A stretch of 64,000 nucleotides of DNA, taken from contig NC_084938.1 of NCBI RefSeq assembly GCF_958298935.1, positions 20,813,501 to 20,877,500 of the forward strand, read 5' to 3'. Below are positions 24,047 to 35,109 of this stretch, piece after piece. Each line of letters begins with the position of its first letter. Position 1 is the first letter of the stretch. A program made the position numbers and the translations under genes. Below the pieces are notes generated by a model. That model saw only the letters and a list, made by a program, of their open reading frames with translations, was not told the DNA's origin and did not search any database. The stretch is from Phragmites australis. Taxonomy: Eukaryota; Streptophyta; Magnoliopsida; Poales; Poaceae.

Positions 24047-27000
24047 CTACCTTGGCCCTGACAGCTCCATCTCCTCCACCATGTCGATGGACCGCGCCTC
24101 GTCGCTGCTGAGGCTGCTGTCGTTCTCGTGGTAGTCGTTGAAGAACACCGAGCCGTTGGAGTCGTTGCGATGATCGTAACCGAGCGCGACGTGGAGCGGC
24201 GGCCCCGCCGGCCGGTTCGTGGCCTCCCATTTCTCGGCGAGGCCGTCGCCCTCCAGCATCCTGACCACCTCGGACATCTTGGGCCGGTGAGACGGCTGGA
24301 ACTGGGTGCAGAGGAGCGCGACCTGCACCATCTCGGCCACCTCGATCCTGTCGTAGTGAGGGCCCAGGTCTTGGTCGACCAGCAGGTCCATCATCTTCTC
24401 TTGGTGCACCTTCCTCACCTTTTGGTAAACAAGATGAAAAATCAGACGCTTCACTCATAAGCATATGCATTTTGCATGTTTAAAGAATGGCATTGTGTAT
24501 GCTAAGTGAACTACGCAATTGAAGGAACAGTTGCGAGTGAAAGGCTCAGATGATCAGCATTCACAGCTATCAGATCTAGCTCAGGAGCATGTTTTACTGC
24601 AGGTATGTCAAGGTGGTACTTTCCATTGCTCCCTACAGTAGAAGAGGGTACATGGATAGGGGGACCAGATCTTAGTTCAGGTCGACCTGAAGCATGTCTG
24701 CACCATATGCACTCCTACTTGCTAATCAATGCACATGACCGTGTCCTGAATGAATCTTTCCTAACAGATTAGCAAGCTTTATCGAAGACGACATGGGTTA
24801 AAAAGATCGTTAAGTTCTTAGTAGTTAGTATGATGCATTCAACAGAAACATGGCTAGGGCATGACTTCCTTACGTACCCAATCCAGCATGATGCCCTTCT
24901 GGTTCTGCATGACCCCGGAGCCCTTGCCGACCTCGAGCGCGCGCTGGCCCGTGACGAGCTCCAGCAGCAGGATCCCGAACCCGAACACGTCGGTCTTCTC
25001 CGACGACTGGCCAGTGGAGAGGTACTCCGGCGCGATGTGGCCCACGGTGCCGCGCACCGCCGTGGTGACGTGCGAGTCGCCGTGGTCCAGCAGCTTGGCG
25101 AGCCCGAAGTCGCCGACGACGGCCTCGTGGTGCTCGTCCAGCAGCACGTTGGCGGCCTTGACGTCGCGGTGGATGATCTTGGGGTCGCACTGCTCGTGCA
25201 GGTACAGCAGGCCCCGCGCCGCGCCCACCGCGATCCGCTTCCGCGTCGCCCAGTCCACCGGCGGCTTCCCTGCATACGGTGTACGCGCATGTGTTTACTG
25301 CGTTGCATGCATGCGCAAGCTGCGCCAAAATACGGTCACTGTGGTAAGATCACTAACGTGTCGACCCAATCGAACGCACGTGGTTTTCCTGTGTGGGCTG
25401 TAGGACGTATCCAGGTATGCTGTCTAGAGATCTACTGGTCAGTGCTGGCCGCTGAGTGAGTATACAGTAGTCAGTAGATATACGGAGTACAAGATCCGCA
25501 CCCCACAGTCCACGGTAGTACAGCCATGGAAACTAGAGCTCCAATGTGGATAAAATGAAAGAAATGCACGGTGGACCGTATGCAGGGGACGCCTGAGGTA
25601 ATGCTACAATTCTTACAACGACGCCTGGAGTAATCCTAGTCTCAGGGTCAGGCACCTCTCAGCATGCTTGCCTTGCTTGGGTCCCCACTGACGGAGTGCT
25701 GAAACATCCGGAGCGGACCACCAGTAACCGGCTAGCTGAGTAATGTCAAGTGCTGCGCATTGTTGGCACACGCAAGTTGCGATCATTAACAGTGACCAGA
25801 CAGACACGCACACGGGCTCGTAGTTTGTGCTACACATAGATCAAGCTAGGTTCCTGCCTGCCCCCCGGGATAAAATAAGGAACAGACATGCTCTGTGCTG
25901 TTCCAGCGGCTCCACCACTGGACCACCGGCGCCCCTTCCCCAAGAAGAAATTAGTAATAGCATTGTGGCCTAGCGTCATCTTCAATTTTAAAATTCATTT
26001 TTTATAATACTATTATATTATTTTTAATACTATTACAGTACCTACTATCTTTTTCATCTTTAACCGTTATCATATTCACTATCTTGCGTTACTATGTGAG
26101 TAGTGATAAAAGAATAAAACATAGCATCTCAAATTTAAGACAACTCTCTCCTCCCTTCGTAGCAACAGAAAAAAGCTCCCCTGGAGCCGATTGCTAGTGC
26201 TTTGAGGCACCTGTTGAGTCGGCCTAACCCCTGATCGATCAGCTAGCCCAGCACGCATCCAGTTTAAGCCACACTTGCGTCAATGCGTGCATGCGAGCAA
26301 AAGTGAAGCTAGCACGCTGAACCTTCTTGAGCGCCATGCGCTGCTACCCCAAACTACAACGGCAGTTGGCAGCAGCAGGCCTAGCTGCCGCACGCACCGG
26401 CGGGCTCGTTGCTAATGCCAGCCACTGCCCGTGCGAAACCGACCACGCATTGACGCCTCGGCGCGGACGAAACCAAGGAGCAGATCAAGCGAGCATGAGC
26501 GCGGGTGCCGCCGTGCCGGTGCCGGGCGGCCAAAATACAGCGCCCGCCGGCCCGTGCGCTGCTTGCTCGGTTGGGTGTTCTGGACGTGCCGAGCAGCGGA
26601 GCCCGAGGCGGTGGTGGGACGCGCGGTCCTTCTGGCAGGCTGGCACGACCGTCCGACCTGGCACGTACGGCGATTACGACGACGCGGGCTATTACGCGCG
26701 TCATACCAGCCGTGGCAGACGCGACGATAAATAACACGCTGCGGCCGGCCGCGGCCGGCCGGGCCAGGGCAGGGCTGACTCGTCTCGTGGCTTAGGGTGG
26801 TACTGCCACTGCCACTCTACCAGTACGTGCAGATACGCTCTAGCTTGTGTTTCGTGTCGTGCTGTGCATGGCGGGTGGGGGCATGCCGCGGCCAGCGCAG
26901 GAGGAACGCAGGGGGCGGCAGCGATGGCATGCACCGGGTGCGGACAAATCGTGAGTGCGGTGGTGGTCTGGTCTCTCGTGGGCCCCTGGCAAGCACAGGG

Positions 27001-29517
27001 GTGCGCGACCACGCCTGACTCCTGGCACAGGGCTCCTCCCCATGACTCCTGCATGCACTTCAGCGTGCGGGCCCCGCAGAAACGGCCGGAAGGCCCCACC
27101 ACGTAATCTCGTCGCACAAACTGATACGCTTGTGGTACTTCACTAAACGTGTACCGATTGCGATGGCAAGTTGGCACCGGTGCACGAAACGTACCTCGTA
27201 GCCGTGACGCGACGCTGCCGTTGGGCATGTAGGGGTACACGAGGATGCGCTCGCCGGAGGCCGCGCAGAAGCCGATGAGGCGGAGCAAGTGGCGGTGCAC
27301 GGCGAGGCTGATCATCTCCACCTCGGTGCGGAACTGCGCCTCCCCGGACGCGCTGGGATCCTTGAGCCGCTTCACGGCCACCGTCGTGCCGTCGGGGAGC
27401 CGCCCCCGGTACACGTTTCCGAACCCGCCCTTCCCCAGGATGTTCTTCGAGCTGAACCCGTCTGTCGCCGACTGCAGCTCCCGCAGCCCAAACTGGCGCA
27501 GGTTCCCCAGCCGCACCACCACCCCGCTGCTGCCGTCCTCCAGATCACAGCCCCTCTCTGCAGTACGAGCAGGCATTAATTCACAGTTGCTGCCTGAAAC
27601 GTTGGTGTTTCAGTGGTGATGGGGACGTCGCATTGCGTACCGAGGATGCCAAGAACGGAGGGGCCCGAGTGCCGGCGCTTCCGCCTCCAGAGGAAACAGG
27701 ACACGGCGAAGAGCACAAGGGAGGAGGCGCCCAGGCTTGTCCCTACGCCGATCGGCAGCCGCGCGCCAGCCTTTGACCGCCCCGCTGCCTCTCCTGTGTC
27801 TGCACGCACACACGCGAGAACAAATCAAACGCTGATCCCCAGGTGAACACGCATGATTCAGACCAGACCACGCCATTAACTACGACTATTCGGGGGGCGC
27901 ACGCCGCAGGAGACGGCGCCCTATTTCGGCAACACCATGTCTCCTCGACCGCTACACGGCCAAGAAGGAACAGAGCAGCAGCAGCGACGCATGCATGCAC
28001 GCCGCGCACTCCGAGAAAGCAAGAAAGCAGTGAGCACGACTAGACAGGAGTAGGAGTGGAGTGGCGGATAGAGACAGGGTGCTCACTGCTGCTGCTCGGA
28101 GTGGATTCCAGCGGGAAGGGTACGGTGACCGGTGCGACTGCGGCGGCGCACTCCCCTGCGCCCGCGTTGCTCCCGCATATCATCGGGTTGCCCACGATAC
28201 TGCACGCCATGAACATTGAACAACTTTGGCATTAGATTCGACACTACTATCATACAGCACAATTTCTTTTAAAAATCAAAGAAAAAGTGAGCTAGTGATG
28301 TGGATTAGGATAAGACGAGCCGTAGTAGTCCATACTTGAAGGTTCTTGTGGGGAAGACAGGAACGGGGCCAGTGAGGTTGTTGTAGGACAAGTCCCTGGA
28401 ACAACAGCCACCGACCAACCACATCGAGTCAAGGATTCAACTCTACTGTAAATTTATAAGGACAAAAGGAACAATGGCAAACAGTAGAATCGGGGAAGCC
28501 GATGGCTTCGACAAGACGCGTGCGTACTTACAGGAAGGAGAGCTGCGGGATCTTGGCCAGCGACGCGGGGAACGCGCCGGACAAGCTGTTGTTGTTTAGC
28601 CTCCTACGGCAAAAACAGAACAGGACGCGAAGCAAAATGAGTTAGCTGAGGCACTACGAGAATGGAATGGGATGCGATGTGTCATGTCTCGGGAGGTTCA
28701 CTCACAGGTATCGGAGGGTGGAGAGGCGGCCCAGCGTGTCGGGCAAGTGGCCGGAGAAGCGGTTGTTGGAGAGGTCCAGCGTCTGGAGCCGCGGCAGCGC
28801 GCCCAGCTCCGGCGGCAGCCGGCCCGTGATGTTGTTGTTCTGCAGCAACCTGGAACCAACGAGAAACATGCATCGTCATCAGCAGTAGCAGATTCACTGA
28901 TGATTCTTAACTATTTCTTACTCCCAAGAACACGAGATGGATGGACGGATTGACACATCTAGGGAGGCAAAACAAGGAAGGTTGTGTGACTGCTTACACT
29001 TGCTCAAGATGTGTGAGGTTAGCGATCCGCCCCGACAGAGTCCCCGACAAGCCCTGGCTCGGCGCTCCCCTGAAACGCAAAACGTGGCCATTATCAGTTT
29101 CTTCATAGTTTTAGGTGATTGGCTAGGTGATATGATGAGTTGGGGTGGCGAAGAAGGCGAGCTTACAAGCTGATGACGAGGTTCTGGGCGGAGCAGGTGA
29201 TCATGGCCCAGCTGCAGGGGTCGACGGAGTCCTGATCCCAGTTGCTCAGCACGCCGTGCGTGTCGACCAGCCCCTGCCTGATGGCGATCAGTGCCTCCAC
29301 TGCACTCGCAAAGCTCGCGCACATCAACCGGGTGTCAAGAAGTGCAATCAAATGTCGGTGTACGGTCTGGTTCCGGACAGGTGTTTGCAGTGGCAGTGTG
29401 GCACGGCGCCGCGTACGTACCTTCGGCGTTGAGGGGCTCGGAGGAGAAGGCGAGGAGCGGCGCCCAGGAGAGGAGGACTACGACGAAGGGGAGCGGGAGG
29501 AGGCAGCTGAAGGCCAT
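24047..29517 (-). CDS. NIK: LRR receptor kinase of the NIK type (LRR-RLK subfamily II)
   Basis: Eleven exons on the minus strand, from the start: 29421-29517, 29167-29299, 28998-29069, 28706-28849, 28532-28603, 28336-28395, 28087-28199, 27641-27799, 27195-27557, 24878-25269, 24047-24418. All borders are GT-AG and phases join to 658 residues. Order: signal peptide (about 1-25), LRR N-cap ([16 protein letters not shown]), about five LRRs encoded by 72-nt or 144-nt exons, membrane helix about 247-268, and kinase with [12 protein letters not shown], Lys346, HRD 438-440, DFG 458-460 and activation segment [17 protein letters not shown]. The C-terminus MELSGPR is shared with NIK/SERK relatives. Exon layout, [17 protein letters not shown] and the tail match NIK better than SERK. 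In Arabidopsis NIK1, activation-loop Thr474 phosphorylation triggers antiviral translation control; here Thr473/Thr474 are present. The start was chosen for its signal peptide. Intron 9 is 1.9 kb. Confidence 0.93.
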
Positions 29518-30330
29518 CGGAAGATTGGATGATAGGGGTGAGAGGCGCCCGAGGGGGGAGGGGGCTAGAGGAGAAAGAAAAGTGGGAGAGTGGGCAGGGG
29601 AAGCAGAGCACAGGGCGATGGCATAGATAGAGTGGAGTGGCTTTGCTTTTTCTCGTGTCATGCAAGAGGGAAAAAGAGAGGGTGGGGACGATGTGATGTC
29701 GGTGTGGGTTGTGTAAAATAATTCTCCAAGATCTGTTCTAATGTATTTGTAGTCTGATTTAATTTATAATATAATATATGAAAAAATTATCATATATTTA
29801 CGATCGAGTTAGAGAAAATCATATGTGAGAAAAACAATAAAAAAATGAAATATCACATATCACACTATAAATTAGATTTAAACTGCACAGAGTCTCGTAA
29901 AATTATTTTCCGTGCGGTGGTAGTCTGCATGCCATTCAGCCATTGCCATGCCATACGATGTCAGGCATCTTTGGGTGACAGTGAAATGATCATGCATGGC
30001 ATGGAACCTGACGGATGGGGCCGGGGATGGGTCTATGGGTCCGGCGTGCAGTGGGCGTGTGGTTTTCGGAAAATGCCATTTTCTTTCATGGGCGTTGCAT
30101 GGAGTACTCTGTACTTGGGACTAGGTAGTAGCGCAATACCAGAAACGGGTCGTGGGGTTGATCATGGTTGTTAGTACTAGCTGATCATTTTCTATTCAGA
30201 CGTTCAGTCAAGATGGATCCTAGTATTGTTTAATTTTGCAAGACAAAAGGCTCGATTCGATTGTCAACCTAACTGCGCAGTACAAAGAATATCAATTGAA
30301 CAGTACTGTCTGATCCCAAACATAAAAATA
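29518..30330. other. Promoter region of the NIK gene and AT-rich flank
   Basis: Within the first 150 bases upstream of the ATG the sequence is rich in CT/CCC on the coding strand, as in many grass leaders. Beyond about 29710 it becomes AT-rich. No clear TATA box, transposon or other gene was identified. Confidence 0.35.
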
Positions 30331-30702
30331 TGTTTGGTTAGAAGGATATCCTTAGATGGTATGATCATCTATAGATAATATTTATTTTAGATGCTGGATG
30401 AGGATATCCATCAAAAACTGTTGTACGAAAGCTATCTATATTGTGGATAAGTTTTACTTTTGTTCATGTGTTATATTCTGATTAGTTAGAGTAAGTATAT
30501 TTTTAGTATGTTTTAAATGATATTATCTTTTAAATTATTTATCTGATTTGTGATCCAATTGTACTATTGTATTTATTACAATTAAATTAATAAAATAAGA
30601 TCTCGTATAATTATATTTTTGATTAAAAAACTAAATGTATGACAAGCGAGTCATATAAAATTTTAACTAACCTCATTTAATTTTCATCCATCTAACCAAA
30701 CA
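30331..30702. mobile_element. Possible MITE with about 19-bp terminal inverted repeats
   Basis: The left end TGTTTGGTTAGAAGGAT and the inverse of the right end TGTTTGGTTAGATGGAT differ at one position. The interior is AT-rich and non-coding. The flanking bases are A-runs, so a target duplication cannot be told apart from chance, and the superfamily is uncertain. Confidence 0.4.
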
Positions 30703-31290
30703 AAAAATTAAATCAACTTATCTAGACTACTAAATAAAAAATTAAATCGCCTCATCTAACAAAATATAAATTATCATATCTCAATCAACCCTATTCGCCA
30801 ACCAAAAGTATCCTAAACAAGCTACATGCTATCGGAGACCTTGTTCTCAGGGTCTCTACTCCCAACTTCCAAGTATGCACTGGTTTTTCCAATCTGCTAG
30901 AGATCAATCCGCCTCCCTATCGGAGACGACAATGGGAATTCGAGATCAGTGTGGTGTTTGATTCGTCTGTCAGAGAACAGGTCCCCCGAACAGGCCCAGG
31001 CTGATCCATGACCCAGGGTATCTCTCAGAGGAAAGAAAGGGTATCGCCCTCTGACGTGTGGCCCCGTAAACATATTCCGGGCCCGCATGCAAGCGATAGA
31101 CGGTTCACGGTCGCGTGAGGTAACGGGTCAAAAATGACAAAGGATAGGCCTGGTAAGTCTAGTACTGTTCTGGTAGTGGTTGTTGTCTGCCTCTGAGCAG
31201 CTGCGTACTGCCTGGTAAAACTGATCACGGGCTCGTACTACGTCCCTCACGCCCTCCCATAAACGTCGCGCTCACGCCTGAGGCAACGCA
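30703..31290. other. Intergenic stretch, nothing recognised
   Basis: AT-rich to about 30830, then mixed composition. Minus-strand frames at 30897-31228 have no familiar motif. Confidence 0.35.
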
Positions 31291-31304
31291 ATGCATTTCG
31301 CACC
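31291..31304. repeat. Target-site duplication, left copy (retroposon)
   Basis: ATGCATTTCGCACC, matching 32106-32119 at 13 of 14 positions. It lies next to a CTC plus T9 tract that is the poly(A) tail of the insertion on the minus strand. Confidence 0.7.
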
Positions 31305-32105
31305 CTCTTTTTTTTTGCGAGAAGGGGTGGGATTCATATTAAATTAGAAGCACAGTATGACCCCTTTACATCAGGCCCCTAACAAGACCAAAAAATATAA
31401 AAAAGTAAAATCAGGGCTTCTTGGTAACCTTCTTCCTCGCCACCGATGTCAATCATCGTCGTCCCGCACGGGCACGACGCAGACCACTGATATTGGAGCT
31501 CAGCCCTCCAACTAACCTAAATGACAGGGCCTAAATCTTAGAAATGCCGCAACAGCCAACGTTCTGAATCGTAACCCGAAAGCATTTGACCTATTGAACG
31601 AACATCAGCAGCCACATCATTGGAACGGCTGAAGAAACTCCACTGGCATCACCACCCTCAATCACGTGAAGGATGAAGACTCAGATCAACACTCCGCTAT
31701 CGTTGGCTTCAAACCGAAAGACGTAGCAACACAAGAGCACATCTAAACAAAATGTACCAAAAATATCTCTCATTCGCAACACGCGTACTAAGGATACCTA
31801 AGTAAACAATTACCATAGCCGTTGCCAGAATTGACACATAGGCCAGCAAACACGTTGAAGGCTAGCAGGGAGAACAAAAGTTAGCAAGAGGTCATCTCCA
31901 TTGACGCCTCCGAAGCCCTAACCCTACGCCTACCAAAACACCGAATCTACAACCATATAACCTTCTAGCTACCTAACTAGCTATGCTTGATGTCGATTTA
32001 CCTGTTCCCCTCTCTCTCCAACAACGAAAAGCCCACCTGAGAAGGAGAATCGGCCGGATCGATGTCGAAGAAACTCCGTGTTGTTAGCAGGGAACGAGAG
32101 GATAA
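31305..32105 (-). mobile_element. Retroposon of unknown family, 0.8 kb, with TSD
   Basis: The insertion begins (plus strand) with oligo-T at 31308-31316 and ends at a second copy of the 14-base target. Oriented on the minus strand it has a 3' poly(A), which points to target-primed retroposition. I recognise no reverse transcriptase or host gene in it. It could be a 5'-truncated LINE 3' end, a long SINE-like element or a processed transcript. On the minus strand, sequence near its 5' end (the region around 32030-32050) contains CAG-GTGGG and ACAG-GTAAA, which look like splice borders but may be chance. Confidence 0.6.
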
Positions 32106-32119
32106 ATACATTTCGCACC
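32106..32119. repeat. Target-site duplication, right copy (retroposon)
   Basis: ATACATTTCGCACC, the partner of 31291-31304 with one G-to-A difference. Confidence 0.7.
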
Positions 32120-33044
32120 TTGGCACCATGGAAAACGCATTTGATTGATCCGAAACCAGAAATGCATCCTGTTTCAGCACATGATGTACGTCATACGTGG
32201 TACGTCCACCTCTTTTTTTCTCGTTTCTGACAAAGCCAACAAAGATGGCAATGAAAAGAAGAGAGTGGATGAAAGAAAGAAGTGAGAGAAAGTGCATTGA
32301 AAGGAAAAAAGAAGCGAGAGAAACAAAAGGAGGCTAAAGATGAGGATAGAAAAGAAGAGGACGCTCTGCTGCTGTCTGCCGCGGCTGCGGCTCCTGCCGC
32401 CGCTCAGTTCTCGCTCTCACCATGGCCCTCGTCTACCCGGTCTCACACAGTCACACTCATTCTCACACTCATTGCCGCCCACATCTTTTTCGGGCAAGGC
32501 TGGGGAGGGGGCACCGGCGCGGCACGGGCGCTGCCGGGCTCCAGATGGGAAAAAAAAAGAGAATTATGGCCGGCCGGGAACGGAATCATGCGTTCGATTT
32601 GGCTGGGGCGCGTACTTGCCATGATCCCCCGCGTGTTGCATGGATTGCGATGGAGAGGGGTTGCTACTTGGTCGTGCCGGGCGCCGCACGGCACAGCTGG
32701 GTACGCGCACGCTGCTTCTTCGGTAGGTGCCGAAGTCGTCGCCGGCGGATCCGACAGGAGCAAACAGCGCAGGAGAAAATACTGTAGCCATAGTTTTTTC
32801 ATCTCCATCTACCGGCGTGGTGTCTGTTCTGAATCCAGACACTCTGGGCGGACTGGTGGAGGAAAAAGATCATCTGAACAATAAGTGCGCTTTGGTTGCC
32901 TGGCCGAGTGCTCGGCCAAACCTGCGCGTGCAAGTGCCGGTGTTCGTTGCCTAGGAGAGCGCTCGGGCTAGGCCCTATGTGTGCACAAATCTTGTGCCGG
33001 CCAGGTTCGCGGGAAACAGATTTTGAACGTGTTTCTCACGAGTC
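32120..33044. other. Intergenic stretch, GC-rich in part, no gene recognised
   Basis: Positions about 32380-32760 are GC-rich and carry overlapping frames on both strands (for example 32282-32884 plus and 32443-32808 minus). None has familiar domains or consistent splice signals. It could be an unrecognised promoter or first exon. Confidence 0.35.
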
Positions 33045-33400
33045 TGGCTCGTGCAGCATGTGTACGTGTGTATTTTTTATTTAACTCTTAATTTTATTTA
33101 GAGATAAAGAGCAGTCTAAATTTTTTAAATATTTTTATAAATAAAATATAGCTCACTAGCAACCTATTTTAATTAGTTTGATCTAAAAATTATAATCAAT
33201 ATTTAATTAAAATTCTCGAAAAATCTACTTTTATAGCTTTTAGTAATTTTTATGCTCAAATTAATTTTCAAAAATAAAATAAAAAAATCACTAATATTCT
33301 TATCATATGATATACTAATTTATAAAAAATATTCTTAACCTAAATTATTTAGTGAAAAAATAAATTACTTTATAATATAATAAATATTCATACGAATAAT
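33045..33400 (+). repeat. Dispersed AT-rich repeat, copy 1
   Basis: Aligns by eye, in the same orientation, with 63637-63960. Shared blocks include ATTTAACTCT, TAGCTCACTAGCAA versus AAGCTCACTAGCAA, CAATATTTAATTAAAATTCT, and CTACTTTTATA. Non-coding; family not recognised. It lies about 1 kb before the Mutator-like element. Confidence 0.65.
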
Positions 33401-34357
33401 CAAACACAATATCTTTCTACAGTTGAGCATATAAAACCAAACAAACGTATCCTATTAGATAGGAACCAAGCTGAGTCATACATATCCCTAAGCAACTGCA
33501 CGTGATTTGAGATGTTTATTTTTAAATCTAACGATCCCACTTTTGTGATACAATTCGTATCCGCAATTAATTGACTTCTGTTTTTTTTTTATCTCGCGGT
33601 GCTAATGCAACTGTTTGAGTTGCAGTTACAATAGAAACTTGTCCACAGACATTAAGGTCGAAAACACTGCAACGAGCGCGCGTATAATCATCTGGAGCTG
33701 AACGAGTTTTGATCAGTTCGGGTCTAGGTTCGACCGACCTTGTGACCTGAAAACCCCACTTGCACGATCGTGTGCTGAAAAAAAAATAGCAAAAGTTTAA
33801 TTGGTGTTATTATGAAATTGACAATTAACTCAAAATGATTTATTATTTCATATGATGATAATGCTAGTAGTAGCATAGTTATGTTTTTATACGTGCAATA
33901 TAATCACGTGAGTGGTGTTATACGGATTGACGTGAGTTAAATTTGTGAAACTTAGATTCGAAATTATGTATTGATTTTGTTCATGTGCAGTGTCATTTTG
34001 AGGATGGACATGATTGATGATAAGATCGGGATTGGAACTAAGTTCAGTAAGAAACTAAGGTCAAAGCAGCTAGAAGGTCACGCGAGATATTCCGGTTAGG
34101 GAGTTGTGCATGTAAAGATTATCACACCCTAAGATATGCACAGAAGATATATGAGCTATGATATGATAAAAAATAGATTGCGCTATAAGATGTGTTGTAT
34201 GACGTGGAGCGTCATGTGATAGCATGAATGCTTTTATTCTAAGCAGAATAAAAAAAGGGAAATTGGCTTGCATGCTGACTTGCATACTGCATGATTTGTC
34301 CGGGTGTTGTGCAATGACCGAATATATATATATACAGTCATTTAAAAAAATTATAAT
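33401..34357. other. AT-rich stretch, nothing recognised
   Basis: No coding or transposon signal beyond a short AT microsatellite at about 34322-34334 next to the left end of the Mutator-like element. Confidence 0.35.
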
Positions 34358-34478
34358 AATAGTCTATCGTCACCCAAGCAAATCTCGCTCTATAAATAAA
34401 CGATATCTTGTAAACCTGTCTGTCAGGTAATAAAAAATTTAATGGTGTGGGCTCTCACTCGTTAAACAGGCAAGACCT
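34358..34478. repeat. Left terminal inverted repeat of the MULE
   Basis: Pairs in inverse orientation with 43451-43590. Long TIRs of over 100 bp are usual for MULEs. Several indels separate the arms. Confidence 0.65.
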
Positions 34479-35109
34479 TCCTTGAAATGACATAGAGAGG
34501 GTCCATCCAAAAGGTGTCGCCTACTATTCGAGCAATACCTTTTGAGTATACAAATTGGCCGCACCGACCTACCAGCGTCAGCGTGCCATTTGATTCCAAT
34601 CCAGTCGAGGAGAGGAGGGGAGGAGAAGGGAGGGATGGGAAATTTAGAGACAAAGTCCTACTACAGTAAAGAGGTATGTTTTTTATATGTTTTTTTTTAG
34701 ATTCAGTAGGATAGTTATTAATGTTAGTTTTTTATATAGTTTAAATATTATATCTAAGTTTTTTTTACAAACCCGTTATGATAGCTATTAGATATATGTT
34801 AGAATGTAGATCTAGTTTTAGAATTATGTTTAGACATAGTTTACCAATTAGATCATATTTGTACACATATTTTAGCAATTAGATGTAGTATTTAGATATA
34901 TGATATAGGATTTAGACATAGTATAGGCATAACTAAGGTAAGTAGATATATGATTTAGATGTGTTTGATGTAGCGACTCGTAGATATTTTGTTGTAATTT
35001 AGATTAACTGTTATGCTATATTTTTAATGAATGATGCATTATTGTAGATGTAGTTTTACATATATGTTATTTCACAATAATGTTAGAGTTTTTTTTATGG
35101 TTGGTAGGT

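Noticed and set aside
26327..26795. Several open frames of about 100-135 codons
   Set aside because: They lie in the GC-rich 1.9-kb intron 9 of the NIK gene; GC-rich DNA gives long chance frames, and none has known motifs.
26701..27576. A 291-codon reading of NIK exon 9
   Set aside because: Only the part above 27195 is coding; the rest reads through a good GT donor into the intron, and the kinase resumes in exon 10.
32282..32884. 200-codon plus-strand frame
   Set aside because: Low-complexity, Arg/Ala-rich translation overlapping minus-strand frames of similar length; no domain.
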